A stretch of 64,000 bases of DNA from Anthostomella pinea (Eukaryota > Ascomycota > Sordariomycetes > Xylariales > Xylariaceae): contig CAUWAG010000010.1 in the NCBI GenBank assembly GCA_963556695.1, positions 3,100,001 to 3,164,000 on the forward strand. Reading direction: 5' to 3'. Position 1 is the first letter of the stretch. Every line of letters begins with the position of its first letter. The notes beneath the pieces are model-generated. The model was not told the DNA's origin and did no database searches. It saw nothing but the letters and a program-made list of their open reading frames with translations. The translations under genes and the position numbers were made by a program. Of the stretch, positions 10,701 to 20,565 are shown piece after piece.

Positions 10701-11827
10701 TTTGATACTGGATGGCAATAAGAGTCACACCTCTGTATGTATATAATTTTTTCTTATTTTATTTAGACTTTCTTTCATTTTCTTTGATTTAATTTGGTTT
10801 GACGCATTGTCACAGAATAGCAATTGACCACCACACCAATTGGCTAAGCTCCTCACAACCTTTGTGGGGAGTTGTGAGGAGCTTAGCCAATTGGTGTGGT
10901 GGTCAATTGCTATTCTGTGACACGCATGTTAATAAGGCGAATTCATGACTATGTGTGAGCAGAATCCATCTGTGTATGTAAGCATGATGAGGCTGCCAGT
11001 TGCCGTGTCGGGTGACACAGGCTCCGTGGCCCCCATATATAGCGATCGCACACAGAACAGAGTAGATAGACCTTTTCCTGAATACAACAACGCTGTACCG
11101 TTCATCACGCACTCATCGGATCTGGGATATTGCTCTCACTATGTGTTATTTTAACAACATATTGCTCTGTTTCTTCCCTGTGCATACTAGTCACGGCATG
11201 CAACCTCTAGATAACGGGCCTTATAACGCCCTAAATGCCTACTACCAGAAATTTCTCTCCGAGTTGAATTCCTTGATGGATGCCTCGCCTATTGACAAGA
11301 TCAACTTCATCCGATGCTATAGTAAGGCCAGAACTTCTGCTTTTACTAAGCAAAACATCCTCTCGGGCTTCAAGGTCACTGGATGTTATCCTATCAGCCG
11401 CAAGAAGTACTTACAGCACCTAGAGATACAAGAAGAGAAAAGAAAGACCCCTGAGCCTGATACCCCTGAAAACTCTGAACTAGAGGACCAACGGACCCCT
11501 ACTACGAGCCGCCAGATCATGAATTTCGGCAAAAATAAGTCCCCAGGGACCAGGCTGAAGTACAGGAAGATAGCCAATGCGTTCGAAGCCAAAGAGACCG
11601 AAGTTGTTATAAAAGATCAGAAGATCCAGGCTCTGGAGGCTGAGTTGGAGCGGCTACGGCCAAAGAAGCGGCAGAAGATCCCTAATCCTAATGGGAAGTT
11701 CAAAACAATGACAGAAATACTATCTCATGGAGGTATCAGTAGCCCTGCTGCACGTGCAGAAATACAAAAAGAGATAATTGTTGAGTCGGAGGACGAAGAG
11801 GAAGATGAGGATGACCCCCCTTCATGA
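10690..11827 (+). mobile_element. Pogo/Fot1-type transposase remnant B (C-terminal part, interrupted)
   Basis: A second, better preserved DDE transposase fragment. A short piece reading AIFLILDGNKSHTS ends near 10735. About 400 bp later the frame picks up at 11141 with NNILLCFFPVHTSHGMQPLD and runs intact for over 220 codons to 11827, including KARTSAFTKQNILSGFKVTG and a charged tail with an acidic end (EDEEEDEDD). The two parts are adjacent in pogo-type proteins, so 10736-11140 looks like an insertion inside element B. The C-terminal reading frame is unbroken, so this copy is younger or less mutated than remnant A. Confidence 0.75.
10803..10927. repeat. Perfect hairpin element with flanking 5-bp direct repeats
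   Basis: Bases 10808-10859 and 10871-10922 are exact inverted repeats (52 bp each) around an 11-nt loop, CTTTGTGGGGA. Arms begin TGTCACAGAATAGC and end CTCCTCACAAC. The 115-bp palindrome is flanked on both sides by CGCAT (10803-10807 and 10923-10927), as expected for a target-site duplication. It contains no coding sequence and sits in the insertion that interrupts transposase remnant B. It resembles a foldback or MITE-like element consisting almost only of its terminal repeats. Confidence 0.9.
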
Positions 11828-11829
11828 GG

Positions 11830-12380
11830 ACGTTTTGGAGGCTATACAGGAGCCTAGCCTATCGCGATCCGGGCGAGCCATTCGGGCGCCGGCTAGATAT
11901 TACGCATGAACAGCTTCAGCGCTTTTGAATAATAATTTCTATGTATTTCTCTGACCTAAATGGCTTCATTCGTGTATAGTCAATAAGGGGGTGTTTTGGT
12001 GGTGATGGTGGGGTTTGGCTGTACGACTAGTGGGGGTGTACGACTTCTATGGGGGGGCAAGATTTGTTGAGAAGAGCAAGTTCTTTTCATCAATCTGCCC
12101 CCGATAGATAGCTGTTCTTGAAGGACCAGATGGATGACCCCAAAGTCATACAGCCGCAACAACGGGGATGGGCCCGTGAGCGGGACTGACTGTACTTATT
12201 ATCTTGATACCTCCACAACCCTGCGATGCAGAGGCTCTGGGAGGCGTGGTTTGCACTACTGAGAAGCGATCCCCCACGTTAAATACAATCAATCAATCAT
12301 CAATCAAAGACTTCTATGGGGGGATGGTAAGGCTGTCCCAAATTCATGACCCCGTTATTAACCACGGCGGCGTACAAACA
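11830..12380. repeat. Transposon flank with short direct and inverted repeats
   Basis: Gene-free stretch after remnant B. GACTTCTATGGGGGG occurs at 12042-12056 and again at 12309-12323. GGCTGTACGAC (12017-12027) is nearly the inverse of GTCATACAGCC (12145-12155, one mismatch). These may be the ends of a small non-autonomous element, but boundaries are not clear. Confidence 0.3.
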
Positions 12381-13551
12381 ATGAATCCTCGGGGACAACT
12401 CCTTACCTTCACTCGCTTCCCAGATCTGCCCACCGAGATTCAGTTGTGTATATGGGAACTGGCGCGGCCGGACCATGCCTTCGTGCGAGCCGACTGGACC
12501 GAGCATACTGGCCGCTCGTCGCCATCCCTCAGTTGGGAGAGACGGATGAGCCCGGGTTGATCCCCATCGCGCTTCCGCCTGGGGTGCCGTCTACCCTGTC
12601 CGGGTGGCCTATTCGCTCCGTAGGAATCCCTAATGAACAGGCGATGCGTGACCTCGATTGGAATCCTTTCCAGGACTACCTGGATACGTTCGCATCCGAG
12701 CTGAGCTCTAGCTTGAGAAACGTATGGGCAGGCATCACAAAGAAGGCGACGGGGGCATTTGGGAAACGTCAGTCGGCCCGAGATATAAACCCCTTGCTAT
12801 ACGTCTGTCAAGCCAGCCGCGTGGAAGCGCTGAAGCACGCAATCATAGACACAAAGCAGAATTGATACAGCCCAACAATGTCAACCGAAATCACTTCTAC
12901 CCTGTTCGGAATGGCGCGGTCCTCGCCAGCGTCTTCCGCGACCAGCGGAGTCGCCGGCCTTGCGTCGTTTACATGGTAGCGCCTGGCACGACTGCCCCTG
13001 ATCAGACGAGACCTAGTCGCATAAGGAAAGACTATCGACCCGACACACTAAGCCATGTTGCCGCACATCTTGGTGACGTTGAGCGTTGCATCATGGGCCA
13101 CCGACTGAGTCTCACAAGCATACCTGGGACCTTAGTTGGCCGGTCTTTCGAGTTCAGCGAGTGGGCTATGTGGTGGAGGCCCGAACTTGGCAGAAGACTA
13201 AGGCGTCCAGAGGCCGGCCATCCGTTCCACACCCCTCCATCAACTATCCTGTGGATATACTCCATGGTTCTGCATCATATGGTGGCGGCACGGGTGCGGG
13301 ATTATCCGCGGCTGCCAGATTGTCTCAGCGGACGGAGGGATGCCGTGTTTTACTCGGGTGCCTGGTACTTCAACCTTGTCAGAACGGGCGAGTGCGTTGG
13401 GTGTGGGAGGCTGCTGATGCGGGAGCTTCGGCAGTTCTTTCCGGAACTCATGGATAGCGAGGGGTGTATCGACATTGTCGTCCTTAGGGATAGGAAGAGT
13501 GTTGAAGAGCCAGAGCGTACACTGGGTCATAGGTCTCACGAGCGCATTTGA
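12381..13551 (+). pseudogene. 2EXR (F-box-like) family protein, frame-broken
   Basis: The beginning MNPRGQLLTFTRFPDLPTEI followed by QLCIWELARPDHAF is the standard start of fungal 2EXR proteins. The frame then stops at 12558-12560, while a second frame continues from about 12525 with PGLIPIALPPG and the family-like LLYVCQASRVEALKHAI before stopping at 12863. A third frame, open to 13551, includes AVFYSGAWYFNLVRTGECVG. No convincing GT-AG introns connect the frames, so at least two frameshifts are likely. 2EXR proteins are an expanded fungal family of unknown biochemical role, often near repeats. It sits between transposon remnants and an AT-rich block. Confidence 0.6.
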
Positions 13552-13659
13552 GTATTTGGGGTTTGATGTTCGTCTCTTTCCAACTCGTTCAACACAGGTA
13601 GTTTTGGCAACTCTGTCAACGTGCGAGTCATTCCCTACGAACCGAGTATAATACACCTA

Positions 13660-14180
13660 CCGGTCCTCCTTCCGGGTCGGCATTCAAGGTCCCGACCAAC
13701 TCAATCCACGTGAACGGGACCCCTTCGTTGAGTTGAGTTGACAGTATTTACGACCTTGTCGTCGCTTAATTGATATGCGTACATTAACGAGAAGTCTTGT
13801 TTCCGGAGATCAACATTTTCGTAGGTTGATAACGTTATAATTAAGTGCCCGGAAATTACCATATTTCCAGCCGGACCCTTATCTATTTTAGTAAGAAAAT
13901 CCCGGTTTTCCGGGATATCCCGGCAAGACTTACTATAAAAAATATTTTTATATGGTTAAAAAAAGAAAAAGAATATCTACGATATCCACGTCAATATCAA
14001 CTTACGATAGCCTTATCGTTGAGTTGGTTGCCAAGCCTGCAGGGGTACCCGTAGATTGAGTTGACGTGGATATTTACGTTAATATCAATCCACCGTGGAT
14101 ATCCGTTAAGTTGTTCGGGACCTTGTCGGCATTAGAAAGATTAATATATCTACGTATTGTAGTTGAGTGATTGAATTGAC
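13660..14180. repeat. AT-rich block with GTTGAGTTGACGTGGATAT-like repeats
   Basis: The sequence repeats variants of TTGAGTTGACGTGGATAT in both orientations (for example near 13990 and 14055). CGGGACCTTG-type words near 14117 have an inverted counterpart near 13687. TA-rich segments with no coding potential lie between. It fits a mutated transposon or MITE, but no family was recognised. Confidence 0.45.
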
Positions 14181-14321
14181 TCAAATGTATCATTACAGCC
14201 ATTGATGCACCCTTGAGGCGTGCTTTCTCAATCTAGGAAGGCTTTCTATGTGAACGCATTATTTAAGTGGGCTCGTATCTCTGATGCCTTCTCCAGGCCT
14301 CTCCCACCAGCGACCCCTGCC

Positions 14322-14742
14322 TCATTGAAGCCCCAACCAAGTAAGTCGGGACCACTCGTTCTTGGATGCAGGTGAGTTTGATGTTGCAGCGGTGCGGTTG
14401 CCGTGAATCGCTCTGGACGCTGTCGTGGTGGCAAAGGAGAGCTCCTTAGGCCCGACACGGAAGACATCCCCTGGAACGATCAGTATACAGATTCTTTACG
14501 CTTCGGAATGTCACTGTGATCTTTAGCTGCTTATCATGTTTGCGGTGGTTGAGAGCAACCACACGGTAGCACCGGCCACTCATCGAATGCCGGAACCTCC
14601 AAAGCTTTTGGTTTGTTAGCTTAGTGCACCAGGGAGGCCGGGGTGCTAGCCGACTTACCGTAGAAGCCCTCGCCCAGAATGGTCCTAGGTACTTAGACAA
14701 GAGGATGAAGTACAAGTTATGGATGACTTGGGACGTGGCCAT
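14322..14742 (-). pseudogene. Cytochrome P450 N-terminal fragment
   Basis: Three exon-like blocks rebuild a P450 start. Exon block 14659..14742 reads MATSQVIHNLYFILLSKYLG then PFWARAST, the proline-rich hinge found after the membrane anchor. After a GTAAGT...AAAAG intron, a block ending in 14604 reads LWRFRHSMSGRCYRVVALNH then RKH. The third block (14322..14470) reads DVFRVGPKELSFATTTASRA then IHGNRT. The donor between blocks 2 and 3 should be G|GTAAGC but reads G|ATAAGC, a G-to-A change. The rest of the enzyme (I-helix, ExxR, heme loop) is absent downstream. P450s of this kind are ER-anchored monooxygenases, often in secondary metabolism. Confidence 0.72.
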
Positions 14743-16292
14743 TACAGTGATCTTTGCAAGCCTTAGCTGTAATCCTCTTGCTTGGCCGGGTTCGCTGTGA
14801 CTCACGAGTGTGGAAAGGATTTGCAGAGAAGTCCATACCGACAGCTCCGGGGCATAGGAGCTACCGTTCTGAAATCCACGAACCCAGTTCTGTACTGTTT
14901 GCTCATCCTGGGAGGAGGCAGCGGATGGAGCCGGCATGGCGTGACTGTAAGAGATTCGGTTTCGCGTCATGTGGATTCTCGACTATTCTTTGCGTGATTA
15001 GTGCCCATTGGCTGTGCTGTCCCTACCTTAGTCAGTTACCACACCGCAAGAACCGCGGTTCAGCACTTGACATGTTATAGAGGCAGCGACTTGCAACAAG
15101 TAGGTTTATGTTTTGAGCCAGCAATGAATTCCGGACAATTCCTATGTCAGGACCGCTCAGGGGCCTGGTCAAGACGACAGCTAGCCTATAAGAACCCGAT
15201 CAAAGTCAGTCAACCGGAATATACTAAAACCTAAGCATCGGCTGCTAGAAACAGAGAGCTCACAGTTCGGAATGTAAGATACCGGTCGATTCCCCACGTG
15301 GTGAGTGACCCCTACATCCCAGGCACGATTTGCCGTTTAGTATTAGACTGTGAGCATGATTTATTGTATGGTGAAGCTCCTCCACCGCGAGGGAAGAGCT
15401 AAACCCAAACGCCCTAGAATACAACAAAAAGCGGAGCCCTCGCGCTGTACGCAAAGTCTAATAGAATAAAACGCCGCAAATCATCTCCTTGCCTGCTATG
15501 GTAACGTATAGATCTGAAGATTCCCGTTCTCTCGTGTAATCGACCAGGTTGCCAACGAATTGTGTCCTTGATAGCCCAATTCCTGGTTCGACGCCACGCA
15601 ATCTACGATTATCACGTGAAAATAGCTCGATTTGATAAAGCTGAGGCACGCAAGGGGCCCGAACTCATGACTCAGGCCTCGGAATCGTCATGGCCAGGGG
15701 GGGACCTCCCTCCTGGCGTTATCATAGGTACCTGATTGGGTTGTTCGCTACGTGCTTTCATCGTGGCCAAGAAGCAAAGCGAATCTCGGTGAGCGAATAT
15801 GGGCGTCCCGTATGCCCTATATGCCCCCGTCGGTACCGTATACCCCTCTTTTCGGGCTGATATCGCCGATTGGTCCAAGACTCCCGATACAGGCGACGGG
15901 CGTACCCGCAGTCTTCAACGGCGTGCCGGCAGAAGGAAGTGGCGCTGCATACCCGTTCACCCGCTGTGACTCACCGTCACCGAGATCCTATAGCCTCGTC
16001 TTATGTCAGCGCTAGGGTGCTGTGCCCCGATAGTCACTAGCAACTCATCTCTGTTCAACCCCTGATATTCGCTCCCTCGTCCGCCGCGACTCACGGCGAC
16101 CGCGGAGAGGTGGAATATTTTGCTACAGGCAACGATCAGAAGTTCTGGTGATACACCTGGGACGTTCGGAAGATCGGTTTGCAGTCTCACTAACGGTTTA
16201 CTGGCAGTTTGTTTAGAAATCTAGTAGTGTCACATATGAAGATTCTACAGACAGTGCAAATTATTACCTCCACGGCCTCTCCCGTGTAGGGG
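14743..16292. other. No gene recognised (1.55 kb)
   Basis: Only short overlapping frames occur on both strands and none resembles a known protein. GC is intermediate. It lies between the P450 fragment and the AflR-like regulator, so it is probably eroded gene DNA. Confidence 0.5.
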
Positions 16293-17810
16293 CTAGCTGC
16301 CCATGATCTCTATCAGGCCCCGTACCTTGTCTTTGGTCGCTCTAGAGCTCTTCCGCTGGGCACGTTTCGATAGCTCGACCTTATCAACGAGCGCCTTCAG
16401 CGCTTTGAGTTGGAGGACGATCAGAGGTTTCAGGATCATCTCCCACTCCGCTGGGGAGTCCACCTCGTAGTCGCCAAAGCGGATCGCTTTGTAGCTCAGG
16501 CCCATGCTTTTGCCCATCGCCACCCTGACCTGCCCCAGCCGTAGCTCCGAATACGTCCTGACGATTCGCTCGCATAGGAGAGCTAGCCGATCCGTCAGAA
16601 AGCTCAGAAGCATCATATTCTCGACTCGCGTAGAACACATGCGGCATGCGAACATAGATTCGCCGTGTTTCACGGCATCCTTGTGTGACCATAGCTCCCA
16701 GTCCAGATTGCCTACATGGTCGGCCGGTGTAGCAGCTATCCGCAAATCCATTTCGTCGATAAGTATAACAATGCGCTGGAGACACTTACAGCCGCCGCTT
16801 GCTTGTGAGTCGCCTCGTGCCGCAGTCACCATTTCTTCGGGGTTGGGGCGAGACACGGAAGGATCTTCGCCGGAACCACCGCCGAACCCAGGTAGAGTTG
16901 TGATGTCGATATCTGCGTGTCTTGCAAGACAGCTCCTAGCTGCATTGGCGGACGGGGTTATGCTGGACATCTCCGCAGGCGTCTGGCTCTTCGAAAACGA
17001 AAACAGTGATGTTTCCGGTAATAGATCAACGCAATGATCTAGTTCTGCCGCCCCATTCATGATGGGTGACGATGAGAGCCATTGCTCCAAGTCCAACGGC
17101 GCCATGCTGGTGTCTGCCAGGTCAGAAGCTAAAGCACCGTTCGAGTCTGTGTCTTTGAGGAACATGCCCCCGTCGCCCAGGCCTTGCTCCCAGTCCACGT
17201 CGGCAGCCAAAGAGAAGTCAGAGACATCCGCCATACCACTGTCCTCGCCCAGCTCTGTTTGGGCATATGTGCCTGAAAGCTCAAACTCAACTATGCCGGT
17301 CGGCGTGGGAGCTGAGGACGCAGCCGAGCCCGAAGTTTGCGATGGGGTCAATGCAGGCGGCTGATGTTGTGTCGTTTCGGATACCGATATGCTTCCTCTT
17401 GTCGACGGCTGCGATTGCGACTTGCCATTGGCACATCGGTCTTGCTGTCTCCGATTCTTCTTGGACCTCCCGTCCCGGTGCGGCTGCTTCCGCTCACCCT
17501 GAAGCTGCGTAGCATTCTTCTGCTCCGAAAGGGAACGCGTGCCGTCCAGAATGGTCGGGTCTATGCTGGTCTCCGGCGTCCGGGGTCGGCTGCAACCGGA
17601 CCTGTCCCCAGTGCATCGTATCTGGTCGCACGACATGTCAATGGCACTTTCCATCGTCGCAAGGCATGTATGGGTCTCAGCGATGCTACTCCGTGTGGAC
17701 CGACTTACCTTTTTGCTCCGGCAGTTTCTGCAAGCTCGCGGGGCCAGTGGCCTGCTACTCAACTGAGTCGTAATATCATCTTTGGAGTTAAAACGCCAGG
17801 TTCCGAACAT
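16293..17810 (-). CDS. AflR-like Zn2Cys6 regulator with incomplete zinc cluster
   Basis: Model: complement(join(16293..17621,17709..17810)), 476 aa. Exon 1 starts MFGTWRFNSKDDITTQLSSR and ends RACRNCRSKK at a GTAAGT donor. After an 87-bp intron, exon 2 starts IRCTGDRSGCSRPRTPETS. Together they give the first four cysteines of a binuclear zinc cluster (C-x2-C-x6-C-x6-C), but the expected SRC is SRP and no further cysteines follow, so the fifth and sixth ligands are missing. The C-terminal region around GGCKCLQRIVILIDEMDLRI and CSTRVENMMLLSFLTDRLAL matches the aflatoxin-regulator-type domain. Such proteins switch on secondary-metabolite clusters. The intron is in frame and stop-free, so retention would leave a full-length protein without an intact DNA-binding domain. 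An uninterrupted reading frame also extends upstream to 18080, but the start at 17810 gives a normal zinc-cluster position. Confidence 0.65.
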   Translation of the reverse strand: MFGTWRFNSKDDITTQLSSRPLAPRACRNCRSKKVSRSTRSSIAETHTCLATMESAIDMSCDQIRCTGDRSGCSRPRTPETSIDPTILDGTRSLSEQKNATQLQGERKQPHRDGRSKKNRRQQDRCANGKSQSQPSTRGSISVSETTQHQPPALTPSQTSGSAASSAPTPTGIVEFELSGTYAQTELGEDSGMADVSDFSLAADVDWEQGLGDGGMFLKDTDSNGALASDLADTSMAPLDLEQWLSSSPIMNGAAELDHCVDLLPETSLFSFSKSQTPAEMSSITPSANAARSCLARHADIDITTLPGFGGGSGEDPSVSRPNPEEMVTAARGDSQASGGCKCLQRIVILIDEMDLRIAATPADHVGNLDWELWSHKDAVKHGESMFACRMCSTRVENMMLLSFLTDRLALLCERIVRTYSELRLGQVRVAMGKSMGLSYKAIRFGDYEVDSPAEWEMILKPLIVLQLKALKALVDKVELSKRAQRKSSRATKDKVRGLIEIMGS

Positions 17811-20039
17811 CTTGTCTCCCAAGCAACAAAAACTGGGACCACTCGACGATTTGCGAAAGGGCGGGTTGGCACAATAGGTCCTGTTACTGGTACCAAGGGT
17901 ACGAGCGGTCTGAGGGTATTCACGACGTGAAGCAGTCCAAGGGTAGGGATATCGCCAGCTCCGAAGGCCTGGTTGGACACTTGGTCGAAGTGGGTGTGAG
18001 CTGAATGAGTTGAGAGTAGGACAACGGCCGCTATGGCAGAAATGTGGTCGATGGAAGGATCGCACTAGATGAACACGCAAGTTGTCGTAAATCCCGTGAT
18101 AGTCAACATCGCCATTTAGGGCGACTCTGGCGCTGGTATCCCCTTGATGTGAAGGTACGGGACGGTTTGTAAGCCCTGTTTATCTCACCACTGCTACATG
18201 GCACCACCGCGAAATTGGGTGGCTATGGAAGTATCTCACGAGTCAGGGAAGAGCTATCGTTATCGTTCTATTGGCTGTTGCCCCTGTCTCGAAAACCGTG
18301 CCGTACCTTCACGTTAAAGGGATGAGTAAGGTCCATGACCGTTCTGTCAGCTTTGGGGCTTGGTGCGAGTTGGGGATAACCTTAGGGCTTGCGCCTTCTG
18401 ACTTATCTCGGACCCGAAACCAGGGTTCAATAATGCCCCTGTTGCGGTCAGATCATAGGTAAGGTCAGCGAAAGCTTCGTAATACTTCCGGCGGGTCTGG
18501 ATCTGACATCCCCGCTCATCGGGTTCGCCCTCCCGCCTCCTTTGGCGTGATATCTAGCCCCGTGGCGTCAGATGCCTGCTTCGTTGTTGTCGTCGTTGTC
18601 GTTGTTGTGTGACATCGCTTGATGACGCAGCCGGCCCGGCCCCGACCGACCTCGGCCGGTTCTATGCCTCGCTCGTGCTGAAACTGACTGTGACCCGCGT
18701 CCTATCAGAGCGAGATTGCAGAATGCAGGACAGCAGGACACGGCGTGGCCAAGGACTCTGAGCTGGCGGTCGAGACCCGACTGCGGTGCCGCGTGGAGGG
18801 ACTGTGGTGAATGGTGATGTTGCATGGAAGGGCTGCCAAGGCACAGGCTGCAGAGTCGCAGTGACAGGATGATGGCATGTTGGCTGATTGGCATGACCAT
18901 TGGCAGGGAGGCCACGCCCTTACGCGGCCGCTCCGAATATACCATGGTGCGTTCTGCCCTGTCACATGCCTGCGTGCCCAGCATGTAACGGTGACTGGTC
19001 GGATCTCTCGATGAGTGCATGAACAGGATCGAAGTGCATGGACAGGATAGGTAAGTGGTCAAGCAAGGTGACGGTGCGGGGAGCCCGGAGTACATGAATG
19101 TCGACTTCCGCGATCCTGCGGAGCCTCCCATCAAATACAATGCAACCTAAGTTCGTGACGGCCCGCCGGGCATGACGGTCAGTTGCCAGTGATCTGATTC
19201 GGATCACGCTGCAGAGAGACTGCATGACTGCATACCTTAACCGGTATGTGCAGGAGGTGAGGTCTCTGCAGGCGACGTACCGCCAAAGGACAGGTCACAC
19301 ACGATTACCTCGCATCAGGTACTGTATGACAAGATGGTGTCACATTTCTGAGGTTGCATTGCAGAGCTCTTGGTAGGTGGTAGATGGTAAGACTCGCGGT
19401 CAGCTGGGTGTGTGTATCTGCAGCCCGATAGCAAGGCGCAAGCGAGGATGCGACGTCGCGATCGCTTTTCTGGGCCATGTTCGAAGTTCGAAGTTCGAAC
19501 AGAAAGATCTCCGGTGTTAGGCTCCCGGTGATAGGGGTGATAGGGGAGGATTCCAGTAGAGCAATCCCTTCACAGCCCTTGCACTTGCAGGTTGAGGGAT
19601 TTCCCCCTGGTCAAATGTCCTCCACACAAGTGATCTGCAGGTGTCCAGGGATGGTAATTTGTATAAGTAATGGTTCAATGTTAGCGGTTCCACGTGTGTC
19701 TGCAATAGTAATAAGTAAAACTTTACGCGATGGGGACTTTCTCATAGGAACGTTTTCGTTGGCAATTATGTATTACCATTGCAGATACACATGGAATTGC
19801 TACCGGTATACGTGCCGAACCCCTCCCGGTGTTGAATGCAGTCAGCACGGACGACGCACCTTATCGCTGCTTCTCTTAGTTGAGTATAACGTATGCTCTT
19901 GGTATACTGGCTGACGTGATATTCTCATGCTCGATGCACACCACTACGGCATTAGCCGGTCCGACGGACATGACATGATGACAATCACTGAGCCCGGCCA
20001 GGAGGATTACCAAGCCTGACGTTACGCGCAATTTCAATA
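17811..20039. other. No gene recognised (2.2 kb)
   Basis: Contains the presumed promoter of the AflR-like gene, then low-information sequence with short frames on both strands, none recognisable. A small GAAGTTC tandem palindrome lies at 19477-19500. Confidence 0.45.
19477..19500. repeat. Tandem palindromic GTTCGAA repeat
   Basis: TTCGAAG is repeated so that the whole stretch from TGTTCGAAGTTCGAA through TTCGAAC is close to its own reverse complement. It could be a tandem protein-binding site or a chance microrepeat. No gene start lies close by. Confidence 0.55.
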
Positions 20040-20565
20040 TCAACGTAAAACGATCAATTCCAGTGAGGCAGTATAGTCTGGTCTTCCGTCAGCTGTGTGT
20101 ACCGCACACTGGCCCTTCAGGCCATCTCCACTCTTCGTGGGATCGGCCGCCTCCTCTACCACCTCTGTCACCTCGGCGTCGTCCAGATACTTGCCCCTGA
20201 GCCCCGCCTCGAATGCGGCAGCCAACAGATCTTGGCCGACTCGGCGATAGTGCGGATGGCGAGATTGGCCTGGAACAAAGCCGAGAGCCTGGCGATGAGG
20301 GGCATGACGTACCGAAACAGATGTTGCGAGTTACCCGGTTGCGGTTCCGAATCATGTCAGTGGGCATGGTCCCAGGGTCCACGCCAACGACGGAGGTGTT
20401 CTTGAGAGCCGGGTCAGTGCCGGCAGCCGAGCCGCCGTTGAAGCTCACGAGTCACCGGTCATCATGGCGGCGCGCGCAGATCTTGGCTGCGCCGTATCGT
20501 TGACCGCCAACGATCTCTGGGTTGCCGTCCTTGTTGGTGCACCGAGTGCCTTTGGTGATAGTGTC
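20040..20565 (-). pseudogene. Short-chain dehydrogenase C-terminal fragment
   Basis: Reading across frame changes on the minus strand gives a typical SDR second half. DTITKGTRCTNKDGNPEIVG is followed by GQRYGAAKICA, with the catalytic Tyr and Lys in Y-x3-K. Next come ALKNTSVVGVDPGTMPTDMI, the PG motif after the active site, and the end region LLAAAFEAGLRGKYLDDAEV. At least two frame shifts are needed. The N-terminal Rossmann segment with the cofactor motif is not found upstream. The family oxidises or reduces alcohols and ketones with NAD(P). It is one of four redox-enzyme fragments in this 10-kb stretch. Confidence 0.72.
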
